A stretch of 32,018 bases of DNA from Sandarakinorhabdus sp. (lineage in GTDB: Bacteria > Pseudomonadota > Alphaproteobacteria > Sphingomonadales > Sphingomonadaceae), in assembly GCA_020693225.1 (NCBI GenBank), contig JAIMJL010000009.1:1-32018 (forward strand), written 5' to 3'. Under the pieces are notes generated by a model, which saw only the letters and a program-made list of their open reading frames with translations, did not search any database and was not told the origin of the DNA. This document shows positions 10,941 through 19,529 of the stretch, piece after piece. Position numbers and translations under genes: made by a program. Each line of letters opens with the position of its first letter. Positions within the stretch are counted from its first letter, which is position 1.

Positions 10941-12171
10941 TCGCCAGCAGGGCGAGGATCAGCGCGCCGTAGAAGGGCCAGATTGTTCGCACAGCCCGCT
11001 CGATCGGGATGCCGCCGATTGCCGAACTGACGAACAGCACCGAGCCGACCGGCGGAGTGACCAGCCCGATGCCAAGGTTCAGCATCATGATCACCCCGAA
11101 GTGCACCGGATCCACACCCAGCGGCATCAGGATCGGCAGGAAGATCGGGGTGGCGATGACGATCAGCGGCGCCATGTCCATGAAGGTGCCGAGCAGCAGC
11201 AGCATCAGATTGACAATCAGCAGCGTGAGCAGCGGGTTGGTGGTGATGAAGCCGATCAGATCGCCCAGCGCGCGCGGCACTTCGAGGATGGTGAGCGCAA
11301 AGCCGAAACCGGTGGCCGCGGCGATGATCAGCAGCACCATCGCCGTGGTGCGCGCGGATTGCAGCGCCGCCAGCCAGAAGCCCCTGACATCCAGCGTGCG
11401 ATAGACGAGCGCGCCGATCAGGATGGTGTAGATGACCGCAATGGCCGAGCTTTCGGTGGGCGTGAAGGCACCGCTCAGGATGCCGCCCATGATGATGATG
11501 GCGGTCATCAGCCCCGGCAGCGCCGCAATCGCCGCCCGCGCAAACGGCCGCCAGCCCGGAAAGGCACCGCGCGGATAACCGCGCCTGACGGCGACCGCCC
11601 AGGCCACCAGCATCAGCAGGCCCCCAGTGAGCAGGCCGGGCACGATGCCGGCCAGGAACAGCTTGCCAACCGATACGCCGGTGCCGGAGGCGGCGGCATA
11701 GATGATCATGTTGTGCGATGGCGGGATGAGCAGGCCGACAATGGCGGCGGTTGCCGTGACATTGACGGCATAATCGCTGCCATAGCCCTTTTCCTTCATC
11801 AGCGGAACGAGGGTGGAGCCCATCGCGGACGCGCTGGCAATGGCCGAGCCGGACACCGCGCCGAACAGCATCGAGGCCGCAACGGTGACCTGGCCCAGGC
11901 TGCCGCGGGCGCGGCCGAACATGGCATCCGCCACGCCCACCAGCCGCCCGGCGATGCCGGCGCGATACATCAGATCGCCGGCGAAGATGAAGAACGGAAT
12001 GGCCAGCAGGGTGAACACGCTGACCCCGGCGGCCATGCGCTGAAACACCACCACCAGCGGCAGGCCGAGCACCAGGAAGCAGGCGATCGTTGCCAGAATG
12101 AGCGAAAAGGCGACCGGCACACCGAGCGCCAGCAGCAGAAGGAAGCCGCCGAGCAGAATGGCAACTTCCAT
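10891..12171 (-). CDS. dctM: TRAP transporter large permease (DctM family)
   Basis: 426 aa; multiple TM segments; GVPVAFSLILATIACFLVLG, PFFIFAGDLMYRAGIAGRLV, GLLIPPSHNMIIYA, GLVTPPVGSVLFV. Confidence 0.95.
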   Translation of the reverse strand: MEVAILLGGFLLLLALGVPVAFSLILATIACFLVLGLPLVVVFQRMAAGVSVFTLLAIPFFIFAGDLMYRAGIAGRLVGVADAMFGRARGSLGQVTVAASMLFGAVSGSAIASASAMGSTLVPLMKEKGYGSDYAVNVTATAAIVGLLIPPSHNMIIYAAASGTGVSVGKLFLAGIVPGLLTGGLLMLVAWAVAVRRGYPRGAFPGWRPFARAAIAALPGLMTAIIIMGGILSGAFTPTESSAIAVIYTILIGALVYRTLDVRGFWLAALQSARTTAMVLLIIAAATGFGFALTILEVPRALGDLIGFITTNPLLTLLIVNLMLLLLGTFMDMAPLIVIATPIFLPILMPLGVDPVHFGVIMMLNLGIGLVTPPVGSVLFVSSAIGGIPIERAVRTIWPFYGALILALLAISLIPALSLTLPQMLG

Positions 12172-12662
12172 CAGCGGGCCCGCCAGTCGGATGCTGCGCG
12201 CTGCAAAGCGAACAGGATGATGAGCGCACCGGATACCGGCAGCGGCGCATAGGCCGCGCCGCGCGGAATGCCGAGCGAGGGGATGGCGTGGCTCCAGGTG
12301 CGCAGCACCAGTTCGGTTCCCCAGATGGCCATGGCGAGGCCGGCGAGCGCCACGAGGATGTTGGCGAGCAGCCGCACCCGGCGGCGGGCCGGCAGCGGCA
12401 TGGCCTGTTCCAGCATCGTGATGCGGATGTGGAAGCCTTCATATACACCGGCCGCAGCGCCGAGGAATACCAGCCAGATCATCATGACCAGCGCGAGCTG
12501 TTCCGCCCAGGTGGGGCTGGAGCTGAGCACGAAGCGGCCGAACACCTGCCAGCCGATAATAGCTGTCATCGCCACCAGGCCGGCGGCGGCAGCGGCGAGG
12601 AGCCAGCCGGCCGCGCGGTGGCCGATGCCACGCTGTTCGATGCCGCGCTGCCCGTCAGCCAT
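12171..12662 (-). CDS. dctQ: TRAP transporter small permease (DctQ family)
   Basis: 164 aa from MADGQRG; GWQVFGRFVLSSSPTWAEQLALVMMIWLVFLGAAAGVYEGFHIRI is the DctQ signature; overlaps dctP. Confidence 0.92.
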   Translation of the reverse strand: MADGQRGIEQRGIGHRAAGWLLAAAAAGLVAMTAIIGWQVFGRFVLSSSPTWAEQLALVMMIWLVFLGAAAGVYEGFHIRITMLEQAMPLPARRRVRLLANILVALAGLAMAIWGTELVLRTWSHAIPSLGIPRGAAYAPLPVSGALIILFALQRAASDWRAR

Positions 12663-13638
12663 TGCCGCTGCCCATTGCCATGATCTCTGCCACTGCCTGT
12701 TTCTGGTCCGCCCGGGTGATGAAAGCATCCCACACAGGCCGCATCTGCGCGCGGAAACCCTCGCGCTCCACCGCATTGAATTGCACGCCGGCCGCTGTGA
12801 GGGCTGCGCGGGCCTTGGCTTCGCGCGCGTCCCAGAGCCCGCGCATGTAGGGCACGGATTCGACCGCGCAGGCCATGACCAGCGACTGATCGGCCGCGGT
12901 CAACCGGTCCCAGCGGCGCTTCGACATGAGCAGGACTTCCGGGCCGATCACATGCGCGGTTTCACTGAAATGGCGCGCCACCTCGAAGTGGCGACCGGTT
13001 TCGAACGAGGGCAGGTTGTTTTCCGCCCCGTCCACCAAGCCTTGCACAAGGCCCTGATAGACTTCACCGATGTCCATCGGCGTGGCATCGGCCCCCAGCG
13101 CCCGGATCATGCCGACATAGAGGTCGGAATTGGGCACCCGGATCTTCATGCCGCGCATGTCGTCCGGCGTTTGGATGGCCTTGCGCACATTGTAGAATGA
13201 GCGTGCGCCGGAATCGTAGAAGGCAAGGCCGACCAGGCCATGCGGTGCGAGCGATGCGAGGATGCCGGCGCCAACCGGCCCATCCAGCGCCCGGCGCATG
13301 TGCGCGACATCATCGAACAGGAAGGGCAAGGCCGGCACCAACGTCATCGGCTCGATCGAGTTGAGCGGTGCGAGATTGACGCGATTGAAATCCAGCCCGC
13401 CGAAGATGGTGATTTCCAGCGTGTCCCGCTCGGCGCCCAGCTGACCGCCGGGAAACAGGTTCAGCCGCAGCCGCCCGTCGCTGCGCGCCTCCAGCAGGTC
13501 ACCGAAATGGCGGAAGGCGCGGACGGTGGGATAGTCTGCCGGGTGGGTATCGGTCCCGAACAGCGTGTCCGCTTGCGACATGCAGCCGGACAGCAGCGCC
13601 ATGCCGACTGCTCCTGTCAGGATATCGCGCCGCCGCAT
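12655..13638 (-). CDS. dctP: TRAP transporter solute-binding protein (DctP family), predicted lipoprotein
   Basis: 328 aa; MRRRDILTGAVGMALLSGC signal with lipobox LSGC; DctP blocks FPGGQLGAERDTLE, GLAFYDSGARSFYN, GMKIRVPNSDLYVGMIRALGADATPMDIGEVYQGLVQGLVDGAENNLPSF. Confidence 0.93.
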   Translation of the reverse strand: MRRRDILTGAVGMALLSGCMSQADTLFGTDTHPADYPTVRAFRHFGDLLEARSDGRLRLNLFPGGQLGAERDTLEITIFGGLDFNRVNLAPLNSIEPMTLVPALPFLFDDVAHMRRALDGPVGAGILASLAPHGLVGLAFYDSGARSFYNVRKAIQTPDDMRGMKIRVPNSDLYVGMIRALGADATPMDIGEVYQGLVQGLVDGAENNLPSFETGRHFEVARHFSETAHVIGPEVLLMSKRRWDRLTAADQSLVMACAVESVPYMRGLWDAREAKARAALTAAGVQFNAVEREGFRAQMRPVWDAFITRADQKQAVAEIMAMGSGNG

Positions 13639-13658
13639 GCTTGGATCCCCGATGATTT

Positions 13659-13673
13659 TGACACCGGTTACCA
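13659..13673. promoter_or_regulatory. Putative LacI-family operator upstream of dctPQM
   Basis: TGACACCGGTTACCA, one mismatch from the 10036-10050 site; lies 21-35 nt upstream of the dctP start, in the E2-dctP intergenic gap. Confidence 0.75.
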
Positions 13674-13729
13674 TTCCCTGCCCCAAACCGCAAGCGCAGA
13701 CCGCAGGCGGCCTTCACGGGCGGGCACCC

Positions 13730-15112
13730 TCAGGCGGTCGGCTGGCCTGTGCGCTCGATCCAGCGGGCAAGGGCGGCGAGAAACCGCCCGGCGTCCGCCC
13801 CGTCGATGGCGCGGTGGTCGCAGGACAGCGACAGGTGGATAACCGGCACGATGCGGATCGCGCCATCGTCGTCGATGGGCTCCGGCCGGGCCGCGCCGAC
13901 GGCGAGGATGGCCCCCTGCGGCGGATTGATGATCGCGTCGAACTGCTCCACGCCGAAGCTGCCGAGGTTGGACAGCGAGAAGCTGCCGCCGGCGATTTCC
14001 TCCGCCTTGAGTTTGCCGGCGCGCGCACGCTGCGCCAGATCGGCCATGCGCGCGGCAATCTGGGCGACCGAGAGATCGTCGGCACCCGCCACGATGGGGG
14101 TTACCAGCCCACGATCGGTGGCAACGGCGACTGCGATATCGGCATGATCGAAACGGTGAATTTCGCTGCCATGCACCTGGATATTGAGCGCCGGCACCTC
14201 CATCAAAGCCTGTGCGCAAGCGTGGATCAGATAATCGTTCACGCTCGCGACCTTGCCGGCGGCGAGGCGCGCCGCCAGCAGCCGATCGGCCCGCACCCGG
14301 CGGCGGACATAGAAATGCGGAATGGTCGCCTTCGACTCGCTCAGCCGGCGGGCAATCGTGCGCCGCATGGACGACATCGGCACCCGCTCGAAGCCGCCTT
14401 CGGAGGCGGGCACGGCGGGCGTTGCAACCGGCACCTCGAGCGGTACTGCGGCCAGCACATCGGCCCTGGAAATCCGGCCATGCGGACCAGTGCCCTGGAG
14501 GCCATCCAGCGCAACGCCGTGCAGATGCCCCAGACGCCGCGCCATCGGCGAGGCAAAGGCCTTGCCTTCGGCCACGATCTCCAGCGGCCCGACCCAGTCT
14601 GCCGCCGCTGCGCCGCGCAAGGCCTGGTGCACGTCCTGCGCGGTGATGCGGCCCTTGCGCCCGGAGCCGGTGAGGCCCGACACATCGACGCCGCCGGCCT
14701 CGGCGGCTGCCCGCGCGGCAGGGCTGATCGCCAGCGACTCCGGGATCGCAACGCTGGGCGCGGGCACCGGGGCGGCAAGCGAGGGAGCAGCTGGCTCACC
14801 GGTGAAGCTGGTATCGGCTTGCTGGAAGCCGGCGATCACCGCCTCGATCTCTGCCGCGCTTGCCTCGCCGCCATCGCTCAATACCGCCAGCAAGGCACCG
14901 ACCGGATAGATTTCGCCGACCTGCGCGACGATCCGCACGAAGCGGCCATCGGCTTCCGCCTCCACCTCGTTGGAGATCTTGTCGGTTTCGATGAGCGCGA
15001 TGGTGCTGCCCTTCTTGAACGGCGCATTTTCCGCCACCATCCATTCGGCAATCGTGCCCTCGCTCATTTCGATGCCCCATTTCGGCATCGTGAAGGGCTT
15101 CAGCGCCGCCAT
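13730..15112 (-). CDS. 2-oxoacid dehydrogenase E2 (lipoyl dihydrolipoamide acyltransferase, acetoin/pyruvate dehydrogenase type)
   Basis: Lipoyl domain MPKWGIEMSEGTIAEWMV...ALIETDKISNEVEAEADG; two subunit-binding-like domains; catalytic domain ending SLSLSCDHRAIDGADAGRFLAALARWIE. Confidence 0.93.
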   Translation of the reverse strand: MAALKPFTMPKWGIEMSEGTIAEWMVAENAPFKKGSTIALIETDKISNEVEAEADGRFVRIVAQVGEIYPVGALLAVLSDGGEASAAEIEAVIAGFQQADTSFTGEPAAPSLAAPVPAPSVAIPESLAISPAARAAAEAGGVDVSGLTGSGRKGRITAQDVHQALRGAAAADWVGPLEIVAEGKAFASPMARRLGHLHGVALDGLQGTGPHGRISRADVLAAVPLEVPVATPAVPASEGGFERVPMSSMRRTIARRLSESKATIPHFYVRRRVRADRLLAARLAAGKVASVNDYLIHACAQALMEVPALNIQVHGSEIHRFDHADIAVAVATDRGLVTPIVAGADDLSVAQIAARMADLAQRARAGKLKAEEIAGGSFSLSNLGSFGVEQFDAIINPPQGAILAVGAARPEPIDDDGAIRIVPVIHLSLSCDHRAIDGADAGRFLAALARWIERTGQPTA

Positions 15113-15113
15113 G

Positions 15114-16139
15114 TCAGCGGCTCCCGTTGTAGGCCAGCGTCTTGCGCACGGCGGCCTCCACATCCTTGTGCGACGGCAGCCAGGCGCGTTCCAGCTCGCG
15201 CGCGAAAGGTACCGGCGTGTGCGGCGGAGTGACCATCAAGGGCGGGGCCTTCAGGCTGGAGAAGGCCTTTTGCGCGACGATGGCGGAAATGTCGGCCGCC
15301 AGGCTGCAGCGCGGCGGGCTTTCATCAACCACCACCAGCCGGCCGGTTGATTCCACCGAATCGAGGATGGCCTCTTCGTCCATCGGGCTGGTGGTGCGCA
15401 GATCGAGCAGATCGACGCCGATGCCGTCTTTCGCCAGCGCGTCCGCCGCCTTTTCGCAGAAGCGCACCATGCCGCCGCAGGTTACGATCGTGATGTCGCC
15501 GCCGCTGCGCACCTGCCGCGCCTGGCCGAACGGCAGGCGATACTCGCCATCCGGCACATCGCCCTTCACACCGTACAGCGCCTTGTGCTCGAAAAACATC
15601 ACCGGGTCGTCGCCACGAAGCGCCTCGGTCAGCAGGCCCTTGGCGTCGGCCGGCGTGGCCGGAAGCACCACCTTCAGACCGGGCATCGAGGTGAGGATCG
15701 CATAGGCCGACTGGCTGTGCTGCGCGGCGGCGTTCATGCCGGCGCCGTAAATCATCCGCACCACTGCCGGGCAGCGGGTCTTGCCGCCGAACATGTAGCG
15801 GAACTTCGCCATCTGGTTCCACAGCTGATCGAGGCTGACACCGATGAAATCGGCAAACATCAGCTCGGCAATGGGCCGCTTGCCGGCCAGCGCCGCGCCC
15901 GCAGCGGCCCCCACGATCGCGCTTTCGGAAATCGGCGTGTCCAGCACGCGGCCGGCGCCATATTTGCCATAGAGGCCGCCGGTTGTGCCCCAGATGCCGC
16001 CGATGGCCTCCGGCCCGCCGGCGGTTCCGGCGCCGCCGACGATATCCTCGCCGAGTATGATGATGCTGTCATCGCGCGCCATTTCGGCATCGATGGTGGA
16101 GGCGATCGCCTCGCGGATGGTCATGTTGGTGTGGCTCAT
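15114..16139 (-). CDS. 2-oxoacid dehydrogenase E1 beta subunit (AcoB/PdhB-like)
   Basis: 341 aa; MTIREAIASTIDAEMARDDSIIILGEDIVGGAGTAGG...GRVLDTPISESAIVGAAAGAALAGKRPIAELMFADFIGVSLDQLWNQMAKFRYMFGG. Confidence 0.94.
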   Translation of the reverse strand: MSHTNMTIREAIASTIDAEMARDDSIIILGEDIVGGAGTAGGPEAIGGIWGTTGGLYGKYGAGRVLDTPISESAIVGAAAGAALAGKRPIAELMFADFIGVSLDQLWNQMAKFRYMFGGKTRCPAVVRMIYGAGMNAAAQHSQSAYAILTSMPGLKVVLPATPADAKGLLTEALRGDDPVMFFEHKALYGVKGDVPDGEYRLPFGQARQVRSGGDITIVTCGGMVRFCEKAADALAKDGIGVDLLDLRTTSPMDEEAILDSVESTGRLVVVDESPPRCSLAADISAIVAQKAFSSLKAPPLMVTPPHTPVPFARELERAWLPSHKDVEAAVRKTLAYNGSR

Positions 16140-16151
16140 CGGCGTGGCCCC

Positions 16152-17129
16152 TCAATAGCTGGCATAGACATCGTCGGCGACGCTGGCCGGATCGGGTGGG
16201 GCGGCCACGCGGGCGTTGGCCACCGCCTTGTCGATCAGCGCCAGCACTTCGGCATCGATGGCGTCCAGATCGGCCGGATCGAGCAGGCCGGCTTCGCTCA
16301 CCCGCGCCCGAAAGGCCTTCAGGCAGTCACGCGTTTCGCGGATGCGGTCCAGCTCGCCTTCGCCGCGATAGCGTTGCGGATCGCCTTCGAAATGGCCGTA
16401 GAAGCGTTCGGTATCCAGCTCGATGGCCGCCGGGCCATTGCCGGCGCGGACATAGTCCAGCAGCTCGCGCATGGTATCATGGGTGTCGAAGAAGTCCGAC
16501 CCGTTGGCGCGCCAGGCTTTCATGCCGAAGGCCTCCGCGCGGCTGGCGATGTCCTTGCTGGTGCCCACCGCATAGTCGAAGCCTGTGTGCTCGGAATAAT
16601 GGTTGTTCTCGAACACGAAGATCGCCGGCACCTTGAGCACGACGGCCATGTTCATCGCTTCGAAAGTGGTGCCCTGGTTGCAGGCGCCGTCGCCGGAAAA
16701 GGCGATTGCCACGCGCCCCTTGCCATCCAGCTTGGCGGAAATCGCCGCCCCCACGGCCTGCGGCGCGCCGGCGCCGACGATACCGTTGGCCCCCAGCATG
16801 CCGACCGAAAGATCGGCGATGTGCATGGAGCCGCCGCGCCCCTTGCAGAGCCCGTCGCGGCGGCCATAGATTTCCAGCATCATCGCCTCCACATCGCAGC
16901 CCTTGGCGATGCAGTGGCCGTGGCCGCGGTGGGTGGAAACGATGAAATCCTCGTTCGTGAGATGGTCGCACACGCCAACCGCTGCCGCTTCCTGCCCGGC
17001 ATACAGGTGGGTGAAGCCGGCAATCTCGCCGGTCATGATCTCGTCGTGCAGACGCTCTTCAAAGGCGCGGATGGTTTTCATCCGGCGATAGGCGCCCAGC
17101 ATCTCGTCACGGCTCAGCTGCATGCTCAA
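16152..17129 (-). CDS. 2-oxoacid dehydrogenase E1 alpha subunit (AcoA/PdhA-like)
   Basis: 325 aa; MKTIRAFEERLHDEIMTGEIAGFTHLYAGQEAAAVGVC; THRGHGHCIAKG; ThDP motif GDGACNQGTTFEAMN. Confidence 0.94.
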   Translation of the reverse strand: MSMQLSRDEMLGAYRRMKTIRAFEERLHDEIMTGEIAGFTHLYAGQEAAAVGVCDHLTNEDFIVSTHRGHGHCIAKGCDVEAMMLEIYGRRDGLCKGRGGSMHIADLSVGMLGANGIVGAGAPQAVGAAISAKLDGKGRVAIAFSGDGACNQGTTFEAMNMAVVLKVPAIFVFENNHYSEHTGFDYAVGTSKDIASRAEAFGMKAWRANGSDFFDTHDTMRELLDYVRAGNGPAAIELDTERFYGHFEGDPQRYRGEGELDRIRETRDCLKAFRARVSEAGLLDPADLDAIDAEVLALIDKAVANARVAAPPDPASVADDVYASY

Positions 17130-18490
17130 ATCCTCCCGGCATCCGTTTTGGGCTGTGCGGTCTTGGCGTCAACCGGGCCGAACAGATAGTCATCCAGCAC
17201 CTTGTGAAAATGGCGGATGCGAAGTTCCTGGTCGCCCAGCCACAGGCCCTTGAAGGCGCTGCTGTGCATGCCCTTCTGCACGGTAGGCAGGTTGACCGCA
17301 TCCTGGTCCAGCACCTGGCCGATGCTTTTGTCGCCGTGCCGGAAATGCTGGTGTTTCGGCCGCTCCGGCCAGTCTTCGCCGTCGGGCACCAGCTCGAAGG
17401 TCCAGATATCGTATAACATTTTGTCCGGGTCTGTGGGATGCGGGCGCTGGCGGAACAGCATCAGATCGTCGGCGTGGGTGTTCAGCGTGACGTTGGGGAA
17501 AATCATGTAGTGATAATCGTCGGTCAGCTGGTCGTCGTTCAGCCGGGAATAGTCCTTGCCCGCCTTGGCGCCGTTCGCGCGCATATGCTTCTGCACATCG
17601 CGGCGGATATCGGTGACCCGGCCTTCATATTCGGCCGGATCCATCCCCGCCTTGCGCATGATTTCATCGATCGCCGGCGGGATGCTCGAAGGAACCGCAA
17701 CGCGCGGGGAAATGGTGGCGAAGGGGATCAGATAGCGGTTGTGGCGGGCGTAACAATCGATCTGGATGTTCACATCATCAAGATACCAGAGCAATTGCGG
17801 GTGAATGCCCTGCACATGGTAGCTTTCGTTGAAGGCGTCCACGCTGGCCTTCCAGTTGCAGTCCCACTCCACCGTGATGTCGCGCTTCATCGCCATGCGC
17901 TCGAAGCGATAGGGCTCCAGATGCTGCGGCAGCGGATCGAGATAGGCTTGCAGCGGCTCCACGTCCGGGTTGAGCGAAAACCACACGAAACTGCCCCATT
18001 CCGCGCATGGCAGCGACGGCAGCCGCCCTTCCGGCGGCGCACCCTGCGGAAAGGTGCCGAGATCGGGGATGCGCTGGATTGTGCCGTCAAGACCGTAGGT
18101 CCAGTGGTGATAGATGCAGCGGAACTGCTCGACAGTGCCGCGCCCTTCGGGCCTCAGCTTGTTGCCGCGGTGCAGGCAGACATTGGGAAAGGCGCGCACC
18201 GAGCCATCGGGCTGGCGCACGATCAGCACCGATTCGCGACCGATATCGGTGCAGATATAGTCACCCGGCTCCTTGATGTCGTCGGACCGGCCACCCAGCA
18301 GCCACACCCTGGTCCACATCATCGCCCATTCGCGCGCCATGAAATCGGCGCTGGTATAGCGTTCGGCGGGGATGATGGCGTGGCCCAGATCCGGATCTTC
18401 GGCCTTTTCCGCCGGCGTGCCGTTCGGAAAGCTTTGCGGGTCCACGCGGATGACATCCACCTGCCGCCGCACATCCGCGCCTGCCACCAT
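17126..18490 (-). CDS. Rieske-type ring-hydroxylating oxygenase, alpha (catalytic) subunit
   Basis: Rieske motif CLHRG...CIYHHW; mononuclear-iron region NWKASVDAFNESYHVQGIHPQ; start MVAGADVRRQ at 18490 assumed (455 codons). Confidence 0.92.
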   Translation of the reverse strand: MVAGADVRRQVDVIRVDPQSFPNGTPAEKAEDPDLGHAIIPAERYTSADFMAREWAMMWTRVWLLGGRSDDIKEPGDYICTDIGRESVLIVRQPDGSVRAFPNVCLHRGNKLRPEGRGTVEQFRCIYHHWTYGLDGTIQRIPDLGTFPQGAPPEGRLPSLPCAEWGSFVWFSLNPDVEPLQAYLDPLPQHLEPYRFERMAMKRDITVEWDCNWKASVDAFNESYHVQGIHPQLLWYLDDVNIQIDCYARHNRYLIPFATISPRVAVPSSIPPAIDEIMRKAGMDPAEYEGRVTDIRRDVQKHMRANGAKAGKDYSRLNDDQLTDDYHYMIFPNVTLNTHADDLMLFRQRPHPTDPDKMLYDIWTFELVPDGEDWPERPKHQHFRHGDKSIGQVLDQDAVNLPTVQKGMHSSAFKGLWLGDQELRIRHFHKVLDDYLFGPVDAKTAQPKTDAGRI

Positions 18491-18504
18491 CGCCCGCGCG
18501 CCCT

Positions 18505-19266
18505 TCAGAAATGCGTGCGGTTGGTGAAGCCGCCATCCACCGTGAGATGCGAGCCGTTGCACCAGGATGCCGCCGGGCTGGCGAGGAAGGCGATGGCCCG
18601 GGCGATTTCCTCCGGCGTTCCCAGCCGCCCGCTGGGCTGCTGGCGCAGGATGCTTTGATAGAATTTCTCCATCGTGCCCTTGATCATGTCCCAGTTGCCG
18701 CCCTCGAACTCGACCGGGCCGGGCGATACGACATTCACGCGGATGCCGTCCTTGCCGTGCGCCAGCGCCAGCTGCTTGCCCCAGATAACCAGCGAGCCCT
18801 TCAGCGCATTGTAGGGCTGCGGCCCGCCCATCGCCTCGGCCGCCGAGGTGGTGGCAATCAGCACGATCGCCCCGCCCTGCCGCTCGATCATGCCCGGCAA
18901 CACCGCTTCCACTGCGCGCACCGGGCCCATCACATCGACGTCAAAGGCGTTCTGCCAATATTTCTCGCTGCCGATGCCGCCGCCGGCCGACGAAATCGGC
19001 ACCAGCACATCGCAACCGCCCAGTTGCTCCTGCGCGTGGGCCAGCCAGGCCTTGTAGGCATCTTCCTTCTTCACATTGACTGCGGCGCCGACAACATTGG
19101 TGCCATAGCGTTTCAGGCTGGCCACCGCGTCCTTCACGCCATCTTCCGAGCGCGCGCAAATGGCGAGGTCGCAGCCCTCGCGCGCCAGGATTTCCGCCGT
19201 CGCTATGCCGATGCCGCGCGCCGCACCCACGATGATGGCCCTTTTGCCTGCCAGCCCGAGATCCAT
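18505..19266 (-). CDS. Short-chain dehydrogenase/reductase
   Basis: MDLGLAGKRAIIVGAARGIGIATAEILAREGC (Rossmann GxxxGIG), YNALKGSLVIWGK (YxxxK), C-terminal ASPAASWCNGSHLTVDGG. Confidence 0.94.
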   Translation of the reverse strand: MDLGLAGKRAIIVGAARGIGIATAEILAREGCDLAICARSEDGVKDAVASLKRYGTNVVGAAVNVKKEDAYKAWLAHAQEQLGGCDVLVPISSAGGGIGSEKYWQNAFDVDVMGPVRAVEAVLPGMIERQGGAIVLIATTSAAEAMGGPQPYNALKGSLVIWGKQLALAHGKDGIRVNVVSPGPVEFEGGNWDMIKGTMEKFYQSILRQQPSGRLGTPEEIARAIAFLASPAASWCNGSHLTVDGGFTNRTHF

Positions 19267-19359
19267 GTGCCGCTCCTCCACGCTTTGCAGACGCACCATG
19301 CCGCGTCGCTCCGCTTCACGCGAGCTATCTGAACCAGCACCTGCGCGAGAGCAAGTAAG

Positions 19360-19373
19360 AAACAGGCATGTTT
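19360..19373. promoter_or_regulatory. Candidate palindromic operator in the SDR/TetR divergent region
   Basis: AAACA-GGCA-TGTTT: perfect 5-bp inverted arms with 4-nt centre, in an AT-rich patch between two divergent operons. Confidence 0.35.
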
Positions 19374-19529
19374 GTTTTTTGTTTGACCGGGATTGCCTCC
19401 GGCCGGAGGGGAAGCGAAGGGCTTCAAGCTCCTTCCCCCAGCAGGCAAAAAACGCCCGCAGCACACCCCGAAGGCTTGACTTGCGCGGTGGAAAACAATC
19501 ATTGCTGTCTGCTCGGAAGGAAAGCGCAG

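Noticed and set aside
10630-12252. 540-aa plus-strand ORF rich in Q, R, H, D opposite dctM
   Set aside because: Low-complexity hydrophilic sequence is the expected complement of a hydrophobic membrane protein gene; dctM is real.
13565-15232. 555-aa plus-strand ORF opposite E2
   Set aside because: Antisense shadow of the dihydrolipoamide acyltransferase gene.
15585-17189. 534-aa plus-strand ORF opposite E1 alpha/beta
   Set aside because: Spans two real minus-strand genes; GC-driven antisense frame.
17438-18658. 406-aa plus-strand ORF opposite the Rieske oxygenase
   Set aside because: Antisense shadow; crosses the SDR/Rieske boundary with no domain match.
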